Origin: Pedobacter suwonensis | GTDB taxonomy: Bacteria; Bacteroidota; Bacteroidia; Sphingobacteriales; Sphingobacteriaceae | Direction of reading: 5' to 3' | NCBI RefSeq assembly: GCF_900111825.1 | Contig: NZ_FOJM01000003.1 | Location: 310,001 to 374,000 of the forward strand | DNA length: 64,000 bases | Part shown: positions 18,868-27,647 of the stretch, piece by piece | Numbering within the stretch: position 1 is the first letter of the stretch | Layout: every line of letters starts with the position of its first letter | Notes under the pieces: model-generated | Told to the model about the DNA's origin: nothing | The model's database searches: none | Seen by the model: only the letters and a program-made list of their open reading frames with translations | Translations under genes and position numbers: made by a program

Positions 18868-21800
18868 TTAAAAAGTTATAGTGATATTTCCACCGAATGT
18901 ACGTGTTGGTGGATTAATGGTTGAATCACTTATACCGTTTCTATTATTTGACGCAGTGCCTGAACTTCCAACACCAAAAGAAGTATTAGTATCTGTATAA
19001 GTAAAATCAGGATCTGTGTAAATATTAGATTTAGGTAACCACAAGGCTAAGTTTCTTCCTGTTAAGGCTACAGATAAGCCTTTAATTACCTTTTGATTTC
19101 CTAAAACTTTTACAGGAATTTCATAACCAATAGCGACCTCTCTTAATCTCCAAGATGCGGCACTGGTTAAGAAGTTGGTACCCACTGTTCTATAAACACC
19201 AGTGTAAAAGTTCTCACTATTATTAATGGTTACATTCGTGTTTGGTGAGTAGCTTCCATCAGCATTTGCGATAGATGAGTTTGGAAAAATAAAAGGTTGA
19301 CGGTTGTTGCTCGCTGTTGCATAGCCAACACCTGTCCAGGCCATATCCGGGCCAATGTTGTGATAAGCATAGTTGCCAGTTTTGTATTCGAACAAAGCTG
19401 ATACATTTAGTCCTTTCCAGCTTACTGATGGGTTAAATCCTAAAATCCATTTTGGCATCGTTTGACCAAATATTTTCGCCGTTGGATCCTGAGTTGGTAG
19501 ACCAGTATTGCGATCAACGATTACCCTTCCCTGAGGATCTCTAACATAGTCCGTCGCTTTTATTACGAAAGCCGGATTATCTTTTACTACATAGTTAGAA
19601 GCATTCACATAACCACCAATTAGCACCTCATCTAGACCGGAGTAAACACTCGTCACATTGTTTTCATTGTAGGTTGCATTTGCTCTGAAGTTAACCCTTA
19701 CATCACCTAAATCAACAAGTGGAGTCAACTTTAAATCTAACTCTACACCTTTATTTACAAATGATGCGGCATTAACAAAGGCGCTCGTATAACCCGTCGT
19801 AGCTGACACATTGATCGGAATGATCTGATCCGTCATTTTTTGGTTGAAATATGTGGCTTCAATGTTGATTCTGCCATTAATAAAACCGGCTTCGGCACCA
19901 ACCTCAAAACTTCTGATAAACTCAGGTTTTAAGTTTGCATCGTAAGTGGTATTATTTGCCGTATATCCTGGTAATGTTCCGAACGGAAAGCCCGCTGGCT
20001 GCGAAAATGTAGCTGCTAATAAATATGGACTAATGTCAGCATTACCTGTTTTATTCCAGGCACTTCTTAATTTTAAGTAAGAAAGAACCTTGTTGTTTTT
20101 TAATGCTTCAATTGCATCGGTTAAAACAACTGCACCATTTACACCTGGATAAAAGAATGAATTATTATTTAAACTCAACACAGAGGTCTCATCATTACGA
20201 CCGGTTACCTCAATGTTCGCCCAACCTTTATAATTCAAACCAACACTTCCATAAAAACCAAGCAATCTTGATCTGCGGTAAGGTGAAGATCCAGTTAATT
20301 GTCCCACACGGTTCTCAACATTGAATAATTCCGGCACAACTAAGCTTGATGCACCGATACGGGTATCCCTAGCTTCATCCTGACGATAATATGTACCAAG
20401 AATTGCGCTCAATTTAAAGTCAGAACCTAAGTCTTTATTTGCTGATGCAAACGCCTCTGATGACAAACGCGTATTCTTGAATGAACGCTCCTCAATAGCA
20501 CCAGGAATTAATTTAAATGATCTTGATAAACCAAAAGCATTTGGAATTTCACCCTTAGAGCTTCTTCTTTCATTGATTGTTTGGTTGGTGATTGCTGCAC
20601 GATAAGTAAAATTTAACCAGTCTGCAGCTTTGAAATTCATTTCTACGTTAGTTAAAAAATCCTCACGTTTACCATTTTTGCGCCAATTATCTATTGCAAA
20701 ATATGGGTTTAAACCATAATCATTAAAATAGTTATTATACGTTGAAAATTTATCACCCAAAAAGTCTTTATAAGATGTAAGGGGAACTTGCACAGGTGTA
20801 TTGAAGATTAAGTTCATTAAACCACCATTTAAGCCCACATTATTGGCCGCATTGTAGCCGCCCATAGCTGCATCATCAAAAACATTATAGTTTTGCTGGC
20901 TATAGTTTGTATTTACGGCCACTTTGAACCTTCCGTATTCTTTTGATGTATTTAGTCTGATACCTGTTCTTCTGTTTTTATCATCCGGAACGATACCTTT
21001 AATATTTGCATCCTGGAAACTCAAGTAAAAATCTTTTGATGCGAAAGAAACATCATTCTGAATCGTAACTCCAGTATTAAAAAACTTTTTACGATCATTT
21101 TTCGCACTATAATCTGTAGTTTGTGTAGTACCGTCAGGAAGTTGGTGACCTAACTCCACAGTAGAACCATCGAGAGCAGGACCCCATGACCAGTTTTCAT
21201 AGGGAATATATTCTCCTCCGCCACCAGAACCGAATTTCTCTTGAAATTTAGGAAAGAAAGAAATGTTGGTAAACTGAGTTGAGTTACTTAATGTAATGAC
21301 CGGCTTATCGTCTCTAGAACCTTTTTTAGTAGTTACAACAATTACACCATTCCTTGCATCAGGTCCGTAAAGTGCAGCACCAGCCGAACCTTTCAGAACG
21401 TTTACTGACTCAATATCGTTTGGATTGATTGAAGAAAGGTAATTAATATCCGATTGAACTCCATCTAACAACAAAAGCGGGTTGTTGTTACCTGTTAATG
21501 AACGAATACCACGAAGATTGATTTTAACGTTTTCGAATACACCACTGTTGGTTGTAGTAATGTTCATACCAGAAACTTTGCCCTGTAATCCATTTACCGC
21601 ATTTACAGCCTTTGCTTGTGTAATTTCTTTACTTGTAACACTAGTTGCGGCGTAACCCAAATCTTTTTTCTGCCTTGTGATACCTAATGCAGTTACTACA
21701 ACTTCACTTAAGGCTTTTGAATCTGAAACCAATGAAACGTTTAATGTTGAAGCTGAACCTATCGTTCTGCTTTGTGCAGTGTAACCGATGTAGGAAAAAT

Positions 21801-22014
21801 CGATTACAGTTGATCCTGCAGGAACCCTAACAGAATACTTACCACTTGCATCTGTTACGGTACCACTTTGAGTACCTTTCACTCTTACACTTACTCCAGG
21901 AATAGGTAATTTGTCATCCGCAGAAGTAACCGTACCAGTAATTGTTCTTTCTTGAGCAATTGCAGTAGTTGCAAAAAACAAAAGTACGAACAAACTTTGT
22001 AGAAGTTTTTTCAT
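18868..22014 (-). CDS. SusC/RagA family TonB-linked outer-membrane transporter (susC3)
   Basis: This is a 1048-residue TonB-dependent transporter. It has a signal peptide ending AIAQ, a carboxypeptidase-like N-terminal domain with VRVKGTQSGTVTDASGKYSV, the segment SEVVVTALGITRQKKDLGYA, a plug with INLRGIRSLTGNNNPLLLLDG and IESVNVLKGSAGAALYGPDA, and a barrel ending FGGNITITF. It heads the susC3-susD3-DUF1735 operon. The start codon and next eight codons are identical to those of susC1 and susC2. Confidence 0.96.
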   Translation of the reverse strand: MKKLLQSLFVLLFFATTAIAQERTITGTVTSADDKLPIPGVSVRVKGTQSGTVTDASGKYSVRVPAGSTVIDFSYIGYTAQSRTIGSASTLNVSLVSDSKALSEVVVTALGITRQKKDLGYAATSVTSKEITQAKAVNAVNGLQGKVSGMNITTTNSGVFENVKINLRGIRSLTGNNNPLLLLDGVQSDINYLSSINPNDIESVNVLKGSAGAALYGPDARNGVIVVTTKKGSRDDKPVITLSNSTQFTNISFFPKFQEKFGSGGGGEYIPYENWSWGPALDGSTVELGHQLPDGTTQTTDYSAKNDRKKFFNTGVTIQNDVSFASKDFYLSFQDANIKGIVPDDKNRRTGIRLNTSKEYGRFKVAVNTNYSQQNYNVFDDAAMGGYNAANNVGLNGGLMNLIFNTPVQVPLTSYKDFLGDKFSTYNNYFNDYGLNPYFAIDNWRKNGKREDFLTNVEMNFKAADWLNFTYRAAITNQTINERRSSKGEIPNAFGLSRSFKLIPGAIEERSFKNTRLSSEAFASANKDLGSDFKLSAILGTYYRQDEARDTRIGASSLVVPELFNVENRVGQLTGSSPYRRSRLLGFYGSVGLNYKGWANIEVTGRNDETSVLSLNNNSFFYPGVNGAVVLTDAIEALKNNKVLSYLKLRSAWNKTGNADISPYLLAATFSQPAGFPFGTLPGYTANNTTYDANLKPEFIRSFEVGAEAGFINGRINIEATYFNQKMTDQIIPINVSATTGYTSAFVNAASFVNKGVELDLKLTPLVDLGDVRVNFRANATYNENNVTSVYSGLDEVLIGGYVNASNYVVKDNPAFVIKATDYVRDPQGRVIVDRNTGLPTQDPTAKIFGQTMPKWILGFNPSVSWKGLNVSALFEYKTGNYAYHNIGPDMAWTGVGYATASNNRQPFIFPNSSIANADGSYSPNTNVTINNSENFYTGVYRTVGTNFLTSAASWRLREVAIGYEIPVKVLGNQKVIKGLSVALTGRNLALWLPKSNIYTDPDFTYTDTNTSFGVGSSGTASNNRNGISDSTINPPTRTFGGNITITF

Positions 22015-22024
22015 GAAATTTAAG

Positions 22025-22086
22025 TTAGTTAATGATTAATTATTTTGAACGCTAAATATAATGGAGATAAATAGAACTTTAACAAA
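22025..22086 (-). promoter_or_regulatory. Candidate susC3 promoter and shared leader block
   Basis: On the minus strand TTTG (22086-22083) lies 22 nt before TATATTTA (22060-22053), one mismatch from TAnnTTTG. ATCATTAACTAA follows at 22036-22025, 10 nt before the ATG. It has the same layout as the susC1 and susC2 leaders. Confidence 0.5.
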
Positions 22087-22781
22087 TTTTAACTAAATCA
22101 ACAGGTATAATGACTTAAAATTGACAAACAATACGCATGATTAAAAATACAAGCCGAAATCATATTATAGACAGACATACATAAAAGCAACTAAATTTTA
22201 ACCGGAAGACACTGTATCTTGCTTAAAAACAGTATAAAAGGATTGGACGAATGCATATTAAAAAAATAAAATCATAAATTTTATCTGTCTGAAAATTAGA
22301 CAAGAAAAGCTTTAAAAAACTGAAGAAATAGCTTTTATCAAATCGAAAAATATTCATACAAGGGAATATCCTAGGATATAAAAATCAATATAAATAATGC
22401 TTCTGATCCTACGGCTTGGTCTTGCCTCGGCTAACGATTAATAATCGGTACCGATATGTCGCCTAAGGGTTCTTTCTTGTTGGCATCAAAAGGAAACACA
22501 AAATCCCCGCTGAAAATTTATTCGTTTTTTGATCTTGTTTTCATTGGCATCCATAATGGCTTCGCCATTCTTTTAAAACCTGTGGCACAGCTTGTTCAGT
22601 GGAGTCCGAAAATTTATCAGACAGGGTTTAAGTAAAACGGAGATGATGTGCCCTGCTAGACGACAAGACACAGCTCGACGAATCTTTCATTATCAAATAA
22701 AAAAAAACGGCGTTAATAGTAATTTTTCTTAGAATCTTTTTGAATAGAGAGAAAATTAGAAGTTTTTATATATACACTTTT
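22087..22781 (+). other. Gene-free spacer between susC3 and the M14 peptidase gene
   Basis: About 0.7 kb without an intact gene. Between 22400 and 22700 the composition is less AT-rich than the rest of the spacer and looks like former coding sequence, but no frame gave a recognisable protein. Confidence 0.5.
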
Positions 22782-25277
22782 TTAATACCCACAAAATATG
22801 ATATTCGAAAACAAGGTCTTACCGCTTTCCCAAAAGTTCCTAAAAAGTGGGTCGTTAGCTAAATAAACAACCTGGCCCCGCCCGAAATCCTGCACTCCGA
22901 TAAGCAGTCCGCTTTTAAGCTCTTCTCTTGCTTTTTTGCCTACAATACCGGCCATTAAACTTTTTTCGTTGATCAACCCCACATTCCATCCCTGAACAAA
23001 TGGCTCATATATTTTACGATCGGTTTTTAAGCTGTAATAAGTTTTGCCCAGACCATAAGAAAAAGGATGACTAGAATCAAGATTGATCTTATAAATTGCG
23101 CCGGGAATGGTCGTTTCAAAATCATCCTTATTCTTATCCTTAAAAAGAAGTTTGTTCGCTTCTGGTTTCTCATCTTTTTTGACAATAGCCTCTTTCTTTT
23201 TAACGTCAAAACCCTTCTTATCCAATACACTCTCGATGGCATCTTCCATTAAAATCAGTTTTCCACCTTTATTTAACCAGGCAGTTAAACCATCGCCAAT
23301 AAAAGCGCTATAACTACCATCGGGCAAAATCAATGTATTTACCTTATTGATATCCAGGTTATTTAAATCTTTGGCATTAATAATAACAGGAGAAAGATTC
23401 AGATCATGTTCCAAAAAAAACCATGCTTCACCAAAGGCCAGAGAGGAAACTTCCGCACCTGAGGCAATCGCTATTTTAGGCTGTTTTAACAATGGATAAA
23501 CGTTAGACCCAAAATCTTTACCTTTTTCTACAAAACCACTGCTTACGGCTTGAATGGGTTTATCCTGCATTTTAGCAATAAAGGCTATTTTATCTTTTAT
23601 TCCCCTTATTGTTTTTTCATTTTCTGCTCTCAGTACAATCAATGTGCCCGCAGGATAATCTCTTCCGTTTACCGAGAATGGCTGATCGGCCTGCCTCACC
23701 TTTATATTTTCTTTTTGCAATGCCGTTAAAACCCTAACATCTTCGCGGGTTCCCCAGTTAAAAAGCCAGGCCAGTGGTTTCTCAACCTCAGTATTGATAA
23801 TCGTTGGTTCTTCAATTGCCGGGAATTTTCCCTTTATACTCTCTTTACTGGCATAGCCCTTTAATCCGTACACATAGGGTAGGGCCCAGGCCGTAATATC
23901 ATAAGTATTTGAATCAGTTACAACAGTTTGTGGTTCTAATAAAACATTAGCCAAAACTGCCCTTGGCTGCTGGATGTTTACAATTAAATCATTCCGGGAA
24001 ACGCTAAAACTTTCTTCTTTTTGCGTATCATAATCGTAAGCTCTTCCGGTTTTATCGCCACCAAAGGCAAATTCGATCTTATTTCTTTTTAACAGTTCTG
24101 CCAGTTTTTTTAAGCGTGATAAACTGGTCGCTTTTATAATATAACTTTTATAAATACCCGGGCTATTAGTTAATTCCTGCTGGAAATATTTTTTAAACTC
24201 TGCTAATAATTTCTGATGGTTTAAGGAAGTTACTTCAAGGGTAGACATTCCTGTGGTAAAATGATGTGCAATACGGTCTTTCAGTGTTAGGGTATCACCA
24301 TCATTGGTTACCACTGATAATCCGGCCCTAATGCCCCCTTGCTCGTAAGTCATACCAATTGATCCATTGTACAAAGGATAGGTATCCCCGTAAGAGGGAT
24401 AGAGCAGATCAAACCGTTCTTTGGTAAAATATTGCCAGCCTTCGGCATCAAAGTATTTGGCATTGTTTTTACCGACCACCACCTGGAAACTTTTTTGCCA
24501 GGGTGTTATGTCTTGATGAACCGGTTCTGCCGCAGGGGCAAAATAATAGGGCTCATTATAGCTTTGCTCATGAAAATCGACATGTACCTGCGGCATCCAT
24601 TGATTATATAGAGCCAAACGTTGCTGACTTTCAATCTGGGTTTGCCATGCCCAGTCGCGGTTTAAATCGAAATAATAATGGTTTGGCCTGCCACCTGGCC
24701 AAGGCTCGATGTGTTCTCTTGATGAAGGGTCGGGATTAGGTGTTTTACCTACAACACTGTTAAAATAGTTTACGTATCGGTCTCTTCCATCAGGGTTCAA
24801 ACAGGGATCGATTACCACAACAGTATTTTTCAACCACTCGCTGGCCGGCTTGTTATTGCCCGAAACCAGGGTATAAAGCATCTTCATTGCGGTTTCAGTT
24901 GAATTTGCCTCATTACCATGTACATTATAGCTTAACCAAAGTATAGCAGGCTGGGTAGTTAGATCAATCGTATTATTGGTGCCTGCTGCCAAAACCAAAT
25001 TATTAGCCCTAATCTGTTCCAGTTTGCTGATATTTTCCGGCGAAGACACAATCGCCACCATTAACGGTCTGCCCTCATTGGTTTTTCCATATTCTATCAA
25101 TTTCATGTTTTTGGCAGAAGCAGCAGCGGTTTGCCTAAAATAATCAGCGACTTTATAGTGAGGGGTAAAGTGCGAACCTAACTGGTATCCGAGAAATTCA
25201 TCAGGAGATTGTATTTGTGCCTGCACAAATGAAACCACACCAAGGGTGATTAAACAGATCGTTAAGAGTCTTTTCAT
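22782..25277 (-). CDS. M14 family zinc carboxypeptidase with C-terminal extension, secreted
   Basis: This 831-residue metallocarboxypeptidase has a signal peptide (about 1-20, ending VQAQ). The M14 zinc site is visible: His120 and Glu123 in NVHGNEANSTE, with the third ligand in HVDFHEQS (probably His236). Other landmarks are DPCLNPDGRDRY, DLNRDWAWQTQIE and YEQGG, the last probably holding the catalytic glutamate. After about residue 400 comes a long second part with a Rossmann-like segment (about 600-700), typical of the large Bacteroidota M14 peptidases. It probably trims peptides in the periplasm or at the surface. It stands alone, divergent from murF. Confidence 0.92.
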   Translation of the reverse strand: MKRLLTICLITLGVVSFVQAQIQSPDEFLGYQLGSHFTPHYKVADYFRQTAAASAKNMKLIEYGKTNEGRPLMVAIVSSPENISKLEQIRANNLVLAAGTNNTIDLTTQPAILWLSYNVHGNEANSTETAMKMLYTLVSGNNKPASEWLKNTVVVIDPCLNPDGRDRYVNYFNSVVGKTPNPDPSSREHIEPWPGGRPNHYYFDLNRDWAWQTQIESQQRLALYNQWMPQVHVDFHEQSYNEPYYFAPAAEPVHQDITPWQKSFQVVVGKNNAKYFDAEGWQYFTKERFDLLYPSYGDTYPLYNGSIGMTYEQGGIRAGLSVVTNDGDTLTLKDRIAHHFTTGMSTLEVTSLNHQKLLAEFKKYFQQELTNSPGIYKSYIIKATSLSRLKKLAELLKRNKIEFAFGGDKTGRAYDYDTQKEESFSVSRNDLIVNIQQPRAVLANVLLEPQTVVTDSNTYDITAWALPYVYGLKGYASKESIKGKFPAIEEPTIINTEVEKPLAWLFNWGTREDVRVLTALQKENIKVRQADQPFSVNGRDYPAGTLIVLRAENEKTIRGIKDKIAFIAKMQDKPIQAVSSGFVEKGKDFGSNVYPLLKQPKIAIASGAEVSSLAFGEAWFFLEHDLNLSPVIINAKDLNNLDINKVNTLILPDGSYSAFIGDGLTAWLNKGGKLILMEDAIESVLDKKGFDVKKKEAIVKKDEKPEANKLLFKDKNKDDFETTIPGAIYKINLDSSHPFSYGLGKTYYSLKTDRKIYEPFVQGWNVGLINEKSLMAGIVGKKAREELKSGLLIGVQDFGRGQVVYLANDPLFRNFWESGKTLFSNIIFCGY

Positions 25278-25306
25278 AAGAAATAATTTTACCTAATGTA
25301 CAAATT

Positions 25307-25338
25307 TTGTTTTTTGTTGTCGCGAAAGCTTAATTTTA
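25307..25338 (+). promoter_or_regulatory. Candidate murF promoter
   Basis: TTG at 25307-25309 lies 21 nt before TAATTTTA (25331-25338), one mismatch from the TAnnTTTG -7 box. Transcription would begin near 25345, which favours the ATG at 25361 over that at 25340. Confidence 0.4.
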
Positions 25339-25360
25339 CATGATATTTTTTACCATAGGC

Positions 25361-26662
25361 ATGATTACAACCGAAAAATTATACGAACACTACCAGAAAA
25401 ACTCAACCATATCCACTGATACAAGAAACATTACACCTGGTTGTATCTTTTTTGCCTTGAAGGGAGATCATTTTAATGCCAATGAATTTGCGGCCCAGGC
25501 CATAGAAAAAGGGGCTGCATTTGCTGTAATTGATGAAGAAAAATATGCGCAAAGCGATAGGTTTTTACTGGTTGAGGATGTGCTAGGCTGTTTACAGGAT
25601 CTGGCACGCCATCACCGCAAACAGCTTGGTATACCGGTTATCGGTTTAACGGGTAGTAATGGAAAAACAACGAGCAAAGAACTTATAAATGCGGTTTTAT
25701 CTGAACGGTATAAAACTTTTGCCACTTTTGGTAACTTAAACAATCATATTGGTGTTCCGCTATCCATACTATCTATTACAGATGATGTGCAGATCGCGGT
25801 AATTGAAATGGGCGCAAACCACCAGAAAGAAATAGAATTACTATCTGCTATAGCACAACCCACCCATGGCATTATTACCAATGTTGGCATGGCACATTTA
25901 GATGGTTTTGGTGGCTTTGAAGGCGTAAAAAAAGGTAAGGCTGAACTTTATGCTTACCTTAAACAAACCAATGGTTATACTTTTATCAACAGAGACAATC
26001 CGCATTTGCTTGAGATGTGCATGACCGCGGGTTTAAACAAGCTCATTTATTATGGAACCGAAAATGGAAATGCCATTAAAGGGGAATTAAAAAGCAGCGA
26101 TCCTTTTATCGAAGTGAGCTGGACCAATCATGAGGTTTCATCATCGGTAAAAACCAATTTAACCGGCAGTTATAATTTCGAAAATATTCTGGCTGCAATC
26201 TGCATAGGCGACTTTTTCGACATGGCGCCTGAAGAAATAAATATTGGCTTATCAAATTATCAACCGAAAAATAACCGTTCGCAACTCAACAAAACGGAGA
26301 AAAATACGGTGATCTGTGATTTTTATAACGCCAACCCAAGCAGTATGTCAGCGGCTTTGAAAAATCTATCGGTAATATCAGCCGATAAAAAGACTGCCAT
26401 ATTGGGAGATATGTTTGAATTAGGCCCTGAGTCCCCAAATCAGCACGAACTTATTGCAAAACAAGCCAGTGAAAGTGGTTTAGATCAAATCATTTTCATC
26501 GGGAAGGATTTCTATGCATTTAAAGGCAATTTTAAAGGTATATTCTTCGAAACGCCGGCCGAGGCTGACCGGTACTTACAAGAAAATTTAATTCATGATC
26601 ATTTAGTATTACTCAAAGGCTCACGGGGAATGAAACTGGAAAACCTGTTAAAACACCTATAA
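25361..26662 (+). CDS. murF: UDP-N-acetylmuramoyl-tripeptide--D-alanyl-D-alanine ligase
   Basis: MurF adds the D-Ala-D-Ala dipeptide to UDP-MurNAc-tripeptide with ATP, the last cytoplasmic step of peptidoglycan precursor synthesis. From the ATG at 25361 the protein has 433 residues. I see the N-terminal substrate domain (STDTRNITPGCIFFALKG), the ATP loop GSNGKTT at 98-104, the central-domain segments IEMGANHQKEIELLSAIAQP and ITNVGMAHLDGFGG, and the C-terminal ligase domain with CDFYNANPSSM and ILGDMFELG. An upstream ATG at 25340 adds seven residues but does not fit family starts or the putative promoter. It converges with the lipoprotein gene, with one base between the stops. Confidence 0.96.
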   Translation: MITTEKLYEHYQKNSTISTDTRNITPGCIFFALKGDHFNANEFAAQAIEKGAAFAVIDEEKYAQSDRFLLVEDVLGCLQDLARHHRKQLGIPVIGLTGSNGKTTSKELINAVLSERYKTFATFGNLNNHIGVPLSILSITDDVQIAVIEMGANHQKEIELLSAIAQPTHGIITNVGMAHLDGFGGFEGVKKGKAELYAYLKQTNGYTFINRDNPHLLEMCMTAGLNKLIYYGTENGNAIKGELKSSDPFIEVSWTNHEVSSSVKTNLTGSYNFENILAAICIGDFFDMAPEEINIGLSNYQPKNNRSQLNKTEKNTVICDFYNANPSSMSAALKNLSVISADKKTAILGDMFELGPESPNQHELIAKQASESGLDQIIFIGKDFYAFKGNFKGIFFETPAEADRYLQENLIHDHLVLLKGSRGMKLENLLKHL

Positions 26663-26663
26663 A

Positions 26664-27137
26664 TTACTTTGAAAACTGAATTTCATACCTTTCACCATTA
26701 ATTTCTAAAAGTTCAGGCTTCATTTTATCTGGATAGCTGATCAGCAATATTCTTTTTAAACTTTTTTGAGGACCTAAAGTTGTTTTATTTTTTGCTGGTA
26801 TTGATACAACTGTAGCCTGGTAAACAAAAGAGACCGGATATTTCACCTTATTTACAAGATCCAGTAATGAAACTTCTGAGAAGTCTATATCAATGGTTTC
26901 ATTTGTTTTGTTAGTCACCTTCGTCTTTACGCTAACAAAGGTATAGCCTTTTTTGGCAACTATTCGGCTGTTTCCTGTGGCTTGCTGACTTGCAGAACTC
27001 ATTCCATAAACTTCATATTCAATATCGTTTTTGTAGTTGAAGTTGTTTTTCGCCGGGCTGAGCTGATAGACGGTTACACATGATGAAAGCGTTAAGATTA
27101 AACCAAAAAAGAGTAATCTAAAGAGAGGTATTTTCAC
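26664..27137 (-). CDS. Small lipoprotein of unknown function
   Basis: I do not recognise the family. The 157-residue product has a hydrophobic start and lipobox LTLSSC (Cys20), then a beta-rich domain with YTFVSVKTKVTNKTNETIDID. That segment resembles the immunoglobulin-like fold of DUF4352-type secreted proteins, but the match is not decisive. It is the last gene of the holB-ricT-gldH group, 12 bp after gldH, and converges with murF. Membrane attachment is well supported; function is not. Confidence 0.75.
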   Translation of the reverse strand: MKIPLFRLLFFGLILTLSSCVTVYQLSPAKNNFNYKNDIEYEVYGMSSASQQATGNSRIVAKKGYTFVSVKTKVTNKTNETIDIDFSEVSLLDLVNKVKYPVSFVYQATVVSIPAKNKTTLGPQKSLKRILLISYPDKMKPELLEINGERYEIQFSK

Positions 27138-27149
27138 GAATGATTAATT

Positions 27150-27647
27150 TCAATTAGTTAAGGATTCACTTACAGTTAAACCAACATCACTCACTTCCAG
27201 TAGCGGATTATCGCGCATGTTCTGTTCAATCTCAATCTCAAACTTACCATTTCTTGGAAAATAATGGTTGGTCAACATGGGTAGGGTATAACTGAATACA
27301 TTTCCTGAACCGCTACCCAACCATTCGCCATCATTTTTAGCCAGTTTATATTGATAACGTTTGGTTAACACCTTTTTACCATCTTTAAAATGGGCCAGGA
27401 TAAAAATATTGGCATATTTATAATTGGCGGTATGCCTTAACTTAAAATAAATATTATACGCTTTGGTATTATCTTTAATATCAAAAGTTGTAGAAACATG
27501 GTTTCGGTAAGTCCACCTGCGGTCGGCAATTTCAACATTACTATCAACTACACTGTTTGTGCAACCCACAGAAAGGGTAACCATCCATAAAAAGGCAAGT
27601 AAAATGATTTGCCTTTTATTCAGCAGCAGGTTTATTTTCTGAGCCAT
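27150..27647 (-). CDS. gldH: Gliding motility lipoprotein GldH
   Basis: GldH is a lipoprotein needed for gliding in Flavobacterium johnsoniae and is conserved in many non-gliding Bacteroidota, where its role is unclear. From the ATG at 27647 the protein has 165 residues with lipobox LSVGC (Cys29). The body has ADRRWTYRNHVSTTFDIKDN and a conserved YNIYFKLRHTANYKYANIF stretch. A longer frame upstream lies wholly inside ricT and lacks a signal peptide, so it is rejected. The start overlaps the end of ricT by 32 bp, and the order holB-ricT-gldH is one I recall as common in this phylum. Confidence 0.85.
   Translation of the reverse strand: MAQKINLLLNKRQIILLAFLWMVTLSVGCTNSVVDSNVEIADRRWTYRNHVSTTFDIKDNTKAYNIYFKLRHTANYKYANIFILAHFKDGKKVLTKRYQYKLAKNDGEWLGSGSGNVFSYTLPMLTNHYFPRNGKFEIEIEQNMRDNPLLEVSDVGLTVSESLTN

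Noticed and set aside
22390..22700. Possible gene remnant in the susC3 spacer
   Set aside because: Composition hints at former coding DNA, but no frame on either strand gave a recognisable protein.
25340..25360. Upstream ATG for murF
   Set aside because: It adds seven residues not fitting family starts and lies at or before the predicted transcription start; the ATG at 25361 is preferred.
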